Assembly (NCBI RefSeq): GCF_039941015.1
Contig: NZ_JBDVFI010000080.1
Strand: one strand, 5' to 3'
Length of the DNA stretch: 64,000 nucleotides
Source: Sedimentitalea sp039941015
GTDB lineage: Bacteria > Pseudomonadota > Alphaproteobacteria > Rhodobacterales > Rhodobacteraceae
In this document: positions 61,262 to 64,000 of the stretch, one piece after another
Layout of the letters: the number at the start of each line of letters is the position of its first letter
How positions within the stretch are numbered: position 1 is the first letter of the stretch
The notes under the pieces: model-generated
The model's database searches: none
What the model was told of the DNA's origin: nothing
The model's input: the letters and a program-made list of their open reading frames with translations, nothing else
Translations under genes and position numbers: made by a program

Positions 61262-61468
61262 CTACTCCTGTTCCGAGGCTGGCAAACCGGGGGACACCGC
61301 CCAGAACGGTGTCGCATTCCGGGTAATGGTTACACCGGCTCGCGCCTGCCCTGACACACGAATGCCGGTTTCATTCGTTTGCTTTGGCGGCGGCGAAGTC
61401 GGCTCTCCATCTACGCCACAGCCTGCGAGCAACACAACACAAAGGCCAACAAGGCAGGGTTTCATCAT
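61262..61468 (-). CDS. Small lipoprotein between argH and lysA, LptM-like candidate
   Basis: 68 residues from ATG 61468 (overlapping the argH stop as ATGA). MMKPCLVGLCVVLLAGC17 is a lipobox signal; the mature part begins CGVDGEPTSPPPKQ, which faintly resembles the short Cys-x-x-x-G-x pattern of LptM/YifL-type lipoproteins often encoded just upstream of lysA. LptM assists assembly of the LPS-transport protein LptD. The similarity is weak and rests on position plus a short motif. Confidence 0.55.
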   Translation of the reverse strand: MMKPCLVGLCVVLLAGCGVDGEPTSPPPKQTNETGIRVSGQARAGVTITRNATPFWAVSPGLPASEQE

Positions 61469-62853
61469 AGTTTTGCCTTCCACCGATCAATCTGCGCACG
61501 GACCTGCGCCGGAGCAGTCCCGCCATAGGACATGCGCGAGTTTACCGAATTTTCAACGCCAAGAACACCAAATACATCTTTGGTGATATCCGAGTGCACG
61601 GTCTGCATGTCCGCAAGATCGAGTTCTGGCAGGTCACATCCACGTTGTTCGGCCATGGCAACCAGCGATCCGGTGATGTGATGCGCATCCCGGAACGGCA
61701 GGCCCAACACCCGCACCAGCCAGTCGGCCAGATCGGTCGCGGTCGAGAAACCGGACCCAGCCGCAGTCGCCAGCGACTCGCGGTTGGCGGTCATATCCCT
61801 GACCATGCCTTCCATTGCTGCGAGCGCCAGCATCCAGTTGTCGGCCGCGTCAAAGACCTGTTCCTTGTCTTCCTGCATGTCTTTGGAATAGGCCAGCGGC
61901 AGACCTTTCATCACCATCATTAGCGCGGTGTTTGCACCAAAGATCCGCCCCACCTTGGCGCGGATCAGTTCCGCCGCGTCGGGGTTCTTCTTTTGTGGCA
62001 TGATCGAGGAACCGGTCGAAAACCGGTCGCTCAGCGTGACGAATCGAAATTGTGCCGAGGACCAGATCACCAGTTCTTCGGCCATCCGGCTGAGATGCAT
62101 CGCCGAAATCGACGCCGCCCCCAGAAATTCCAGCGCAAAATCACGGTCGCTGACCGCGTCCAGCGAGTTTGCCGAGGGGCGGTCAAAGCCAAGCGCCTCT
62201 GCCGTCATTTCGCGATCAATCGCAAAACTGGTGCCCGCAAGCGCAGCGGCCCCCAACGGGCATTCATTCATCCGTGCTCGTGCGTCACGGACACGTGACA
62301 GATCGCGCCCAAACATCTCGACATAGGCCATCATGTGGTGGCCCCATGTCACAGGCTGCGCGGTTTGCAGATGGGTAAAGCCGGGCATCACCCAGTCTGC
62401 CCCGGCCTCGGCCTGCGCCAGCAACGCCCGGATCAGCGCCAAAAGCCCGGATTCCGCCGCGTCCAGCTGGTCGCGCACCCAGAGTTTGAAATCGGTCGCC
62501 ACCTGATCGTTGCGTGACCGCCCGGTGTGCAGCCGGCCCGCCGGTTCACCGATGATCTCTTTCAGGCGCGCCTCGACATTCATGTGAATGTCCTCAAGCG
62601 CATTGGAATATTCAAATGTCCCGGCCTCGATCTCTGACAATACGGTGAGCAGACCTTCCCGAATGGCCGCGGCATCGCTATCGCTTATGACACCCGTTGC
62701 CGCCAACATTGCGGCGTGGGCACGCGACCCGGCTATGTCCTGTGCTGCCATCCGCTTGTCGAACCCGATCGAGGCATTGATTGCCTCCATGATCGCGTCC
62801 GGTCCGGCGGCAAAGCGGCCGCCCCACATCTGGTTTGAGGTCGTGTCGGTCAT
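61465..62853 (-). CDS. argH: Argininosuccinate lyase
   Basis: Last step of arginine synthesis (and of the urea cycle in reverse). 462 residues from ATG 62853. NQMWGGRFAAGPD, HTGRSRNDQVATDFKLW, TQPVTWGHHMMAY-like region (TAQPVTWGHHMMAYVEM) and the signature GSSIMPQKKNPDAAELIRAKVGR are diagnostic. It diverges from the TlpA-like gene across only 25 nt, so promoter elements must extend into the neighbouring coding region. Confidence 0.96.
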   Translation of the reverse strand: MTDTTSNQMWGGRFAAGPDAIMEAINASIGFDKRMAAQDIAGSRAHAAMLAATGVISDSDAAAIREGLLTVLSEIEAGTFEYSNALEDIHMNVEARLKEIIGEPAGRLHTGRSRNDQVATDFKLWVRDQLDAAESGLLALIRALLAQAEAGADWVMPGFTHLQTAQPVTWGHHMMAYVEMFGRDLSRVRDARARMNECPLGAAALAGTSFAIDREMTAEALGFDRPSANSLDAVSDRDFALEFLGAASISAMHLSRMAEELVIWSSAQFRFVTLSDRFSTGSSIMPQKKNPDAAELIRAKVGRIFGANTALMMVMKGLPLAYSKDMQEDKEQVFDAADNWMLALAAMEGMVRDMTANRESLATAAGSGFSTATDLADWLVRVLGLPFRDAHHITGSLVAMAEQRGCDLPELDLADMQTVHSDITKDVFGVLGVENSVNSRMSYGGTAPAQVRAQIDRWKAKL

Positions 62854-62878
62854 TTTTGGAAAACCCTTCGGAGGGGAC

Positions 62879-63448
62879 ATGAGAAAACAATTGCTCGCGC
62901 TCGTTTATACGGCCATTGCGCTCTGTGCAAACATCGCCAGCGCCGATACCGCCACACTTGAAGGCCTGCGGGACGGAGACATGAAAAAGCTGGTGTTTCA
63001 TATGGAACCAAAGCCGGTCTCACAGGGCGAGTTCACCCTTGCCGACGGCGCAGGCACCGGCACGCTGGCCGACTATCAGGGAAAATACGTGTTGCTGAAC
63101 TTCTGGGCGACGTGGTGCGCGCCCTGTCGCAAGGAAATGCCGATGCTGTCCGCCCTGCAGGATGAATTCGGCGGCAAGAATTTCGAAGTTGTGACGATTG
63201 CCACCGGGCGCAATTCTCCAATCGGTATCCAGAAATTCTTTGACGAAATCGAGGTCAGCAACCTGCCCCGGCATCAGGACCCCAGACAGGCGGTCGCGCG
63301 AGACATGGCCGTGCTCGGCCTACCGATAACTGTACTGATGGACCCCGAAGGCAACGAAATCGCACGTCTTCAAGGGGATGCGGATTGGAACTCGGACAGT
63401 GCCAAGGCGATCATAGCGGCGTTGCTGGACGAGCCACCACAAGGATGA
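62879..63448 (+). CDS. TlpA-like periplasmic thioredoxin
   Basis: 189 residues with a signal peptide (MRKQLLALVYTAIALCANIASA) and the active site WATWCAPCRKEMP (C80 and C83); the cis-Pro-containing region is LGLPITVLMDPEG. TlpA/ResE-type thioredoxins reduce periplasmic disulfides, often in cytochrome-oxidase assembly. No cytochrome genes are in the window. ATG 62879 has GAGGGG immediately upstream. Confidence 0.9.
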   Translation: MRKQLLALVYTAIALCANIASADTATLEGLRDGDMKKLVFHMEPKPVSQGEFTLADGAGTGTLADYQGKYVLLNFWATWCAPCRKEMPMLSALQDEFGGKNFEVVTIATGRNSPIGIQKFFDEIEVSNLPRHQDPRQAVARDMAVLGLPITVLMDPEGNEIARLQGDADWNSDSAKAIIAALLDEPPQG

Positions 63449-63512
63449 CGCCGCGCCACGATTGACTAGCCGCCCTCTGCCGGGTCTCTGAATGGCGAGG
63501 GAGAGAGAACAG

Positions 63513-63905
63513 ATGCCGCTGCATATCCTGTTGATATTGGTGATCGGGGGAATCGCCTCGGTCACCTTGCTGTTGCACCTAATGGGCAAATCCAGATTGC
63601 TGACACTCGATGTGAGCGACGCCAAGGCGGCGTGGCTGCGGCATTTTCCCGACGACAGGGTGCAGGATATTCTGGTGTCGGACGACCGCCATTCTGCGCT
63701 GGTCATCACGGAACGCGGCCCCGGCCTGCTCTGGTCCTTTGGCGCCGACACGGTCGCACGTCACCTGCACAACTTTACCTATGTTGATGGCGAAACGCGG
63801 CAGACCATCCGGTTTGCGGACTATGGCGCACCGCGTGTCCGGCTTTGTCTTACCGCAGACGAACGTCCTCTGTGGGTGGCTCCTGCATTGCAAGAGTTTT
63901 TTTAG
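63513..63905 (+). CDS. Membrane-anchored protein of unknown function
   Basis: 130 residues: one N-terminal transmembrane helix (MPLHILLILVIGGIASVTLLLHLMG) and a soluble domain (DAKAAWLRHFPDDRVQDILVSDDRHSALVITERGPGLLWSFGADTVARHL). I do not recognise the family but short proteins of this shape occur in Rhodobacterales. ATG 63513 (AACAG AT after a GAGAGAG stretch) is preferred over the in-frame ATG at 63492. Confidence 0.6.
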   Translation: MPLHILLILVIGGIASVTLLLHLMGKSRLLTLDVSDAKAAWLRHFPDDRVQDILVSDDRHSALVITERGPGLLWSFGADTVARHLHNFTYVDGETRQTIRFADYGAPRVRLCLTADERPLWVAPALQEFF

Positions 63906-64000
63906 GCGATTTCTGCGGTCATTTTCGTCAGTACTGTCGTCTGTCCGGCCTGTTTGTGCGGTGGTGATCCGCTGGCCTTGATGAATTCCGCGAGTGAGGT
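63902..64000 (-). CDS. C-terminal end of an unidentified protein (cut by window edge)
   Basis: An open frame on the minus strand reading TSLAEFIKASGSPPHKQAGQ and on to ...TKMTAEIA before TAA at 63902-63904, with good codon use. Only 32 residues are visible, too few to assign a family. Its stop overlaps the end of the preceding convergent gene. Confidence 0.4.
   Translation of the reverse strand, partial: TSLAEFIKASGSPPHKQAGQTTVLTKMTAEIA

Overview
The window is chromosomal DNA from an alphaproteobacterium, very probably a marine roseobacter-group member of the Rhodobacterales. The signs are a TCA-cycle and ethylmalonyl-CoA (EMC) pathway supercluster in the order ccr, ecm, sdh, mch, mcl2, mdh, suc, lpd; a luxR-luxI pair next to ccr; a VPLPA-CTERM protein; family-typical DUF1127, DUF1194, TIGR02302 and H-NS/HvrA-type genes; and high-GC coding with many ATGA stop/start overlaps. 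I saw no tRNA, rRNA, CRISPR array or intact insertion sequence.

Layout. 1-4.9 kb: the 3' part of the ribosomal spc/alpha operon on the minus strand (rplO, secY, adk, rpsM, rpsK, rpoA), cut off from rpmD and the upstream spc genes and apparently driven by its own promoter. 5-8.5 kb: DUF1127, a class IV aminotransferase, a universal stress protein, and an Nfu-tsaB-rimI operon. 8.5-15 kb: a four-gene nucleoside-type ABC importer, then a TauE/SafE exporter with its TIGR02186 partner. 15-19 kb: a minus-strand block of a small ORF overlapping luxR, then luxR, luxI, a RecD/Dda-like helicase and an SDR gene broken by one in-frame TGA. 19-25.5 kb: ccr and an acyltransferase (minus), a truncated GNAT remnant, ecm, an H-NS-like gene with strong upstream dyads, and deoD. 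25.5-29 kb: a DUF1989 protein, an ornithine/lysine decarboxylase, two very small genes and a ZIP transporter. 29-34.3 kb: sdhCDAB, with a sulfotransferase and an FkbM methyltransferase between sdhA and sdhB. 34.3-39.3 kb: DUF1194, mesaconyl-CoA hydratase, DUF1737, NnrU, malyl-CoA thioesterase, a small secreted protein and a second TauE/SafE. 39.4-53.2 kb: mdh, a VPLPA-CTERM protein, and the sucCDAB-lpd series interrupted by six non-TCA genes and a vestigial second sucD 5' end. 53.3-64 kb: a flavin-type oxidase, plsC, ftsX and ftsE (minus), a zinc-ribbon protein, TIGR02302, lysA, two small lipoproteins, argH, a TlpA-like thioredoxin and an unknown membrane protein; a truncated minus-strand gene ends the window.

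How the genes work together. ccr, ecm, mch and mcl2 supply EMC steps that carry acetyl-CoA carbon to glyoxylate/malate and propionyl-CoA/succinyl-CoA; sdh, suc, lpd and mdh complete the oxidative TCA cycle. The clearest regulatory observation is a pair of TGTGATCACA palindromes, with centres exactly 21 bp apart, 111-147 nt upstream of both sdhC and sucC and seen nowhere else in the window, suggesting one unidentified regulator ties the two operons together. Quorum-sensing genes sit directly downstream of ccr, an arrangement I recall as recurrent in roseobacters.
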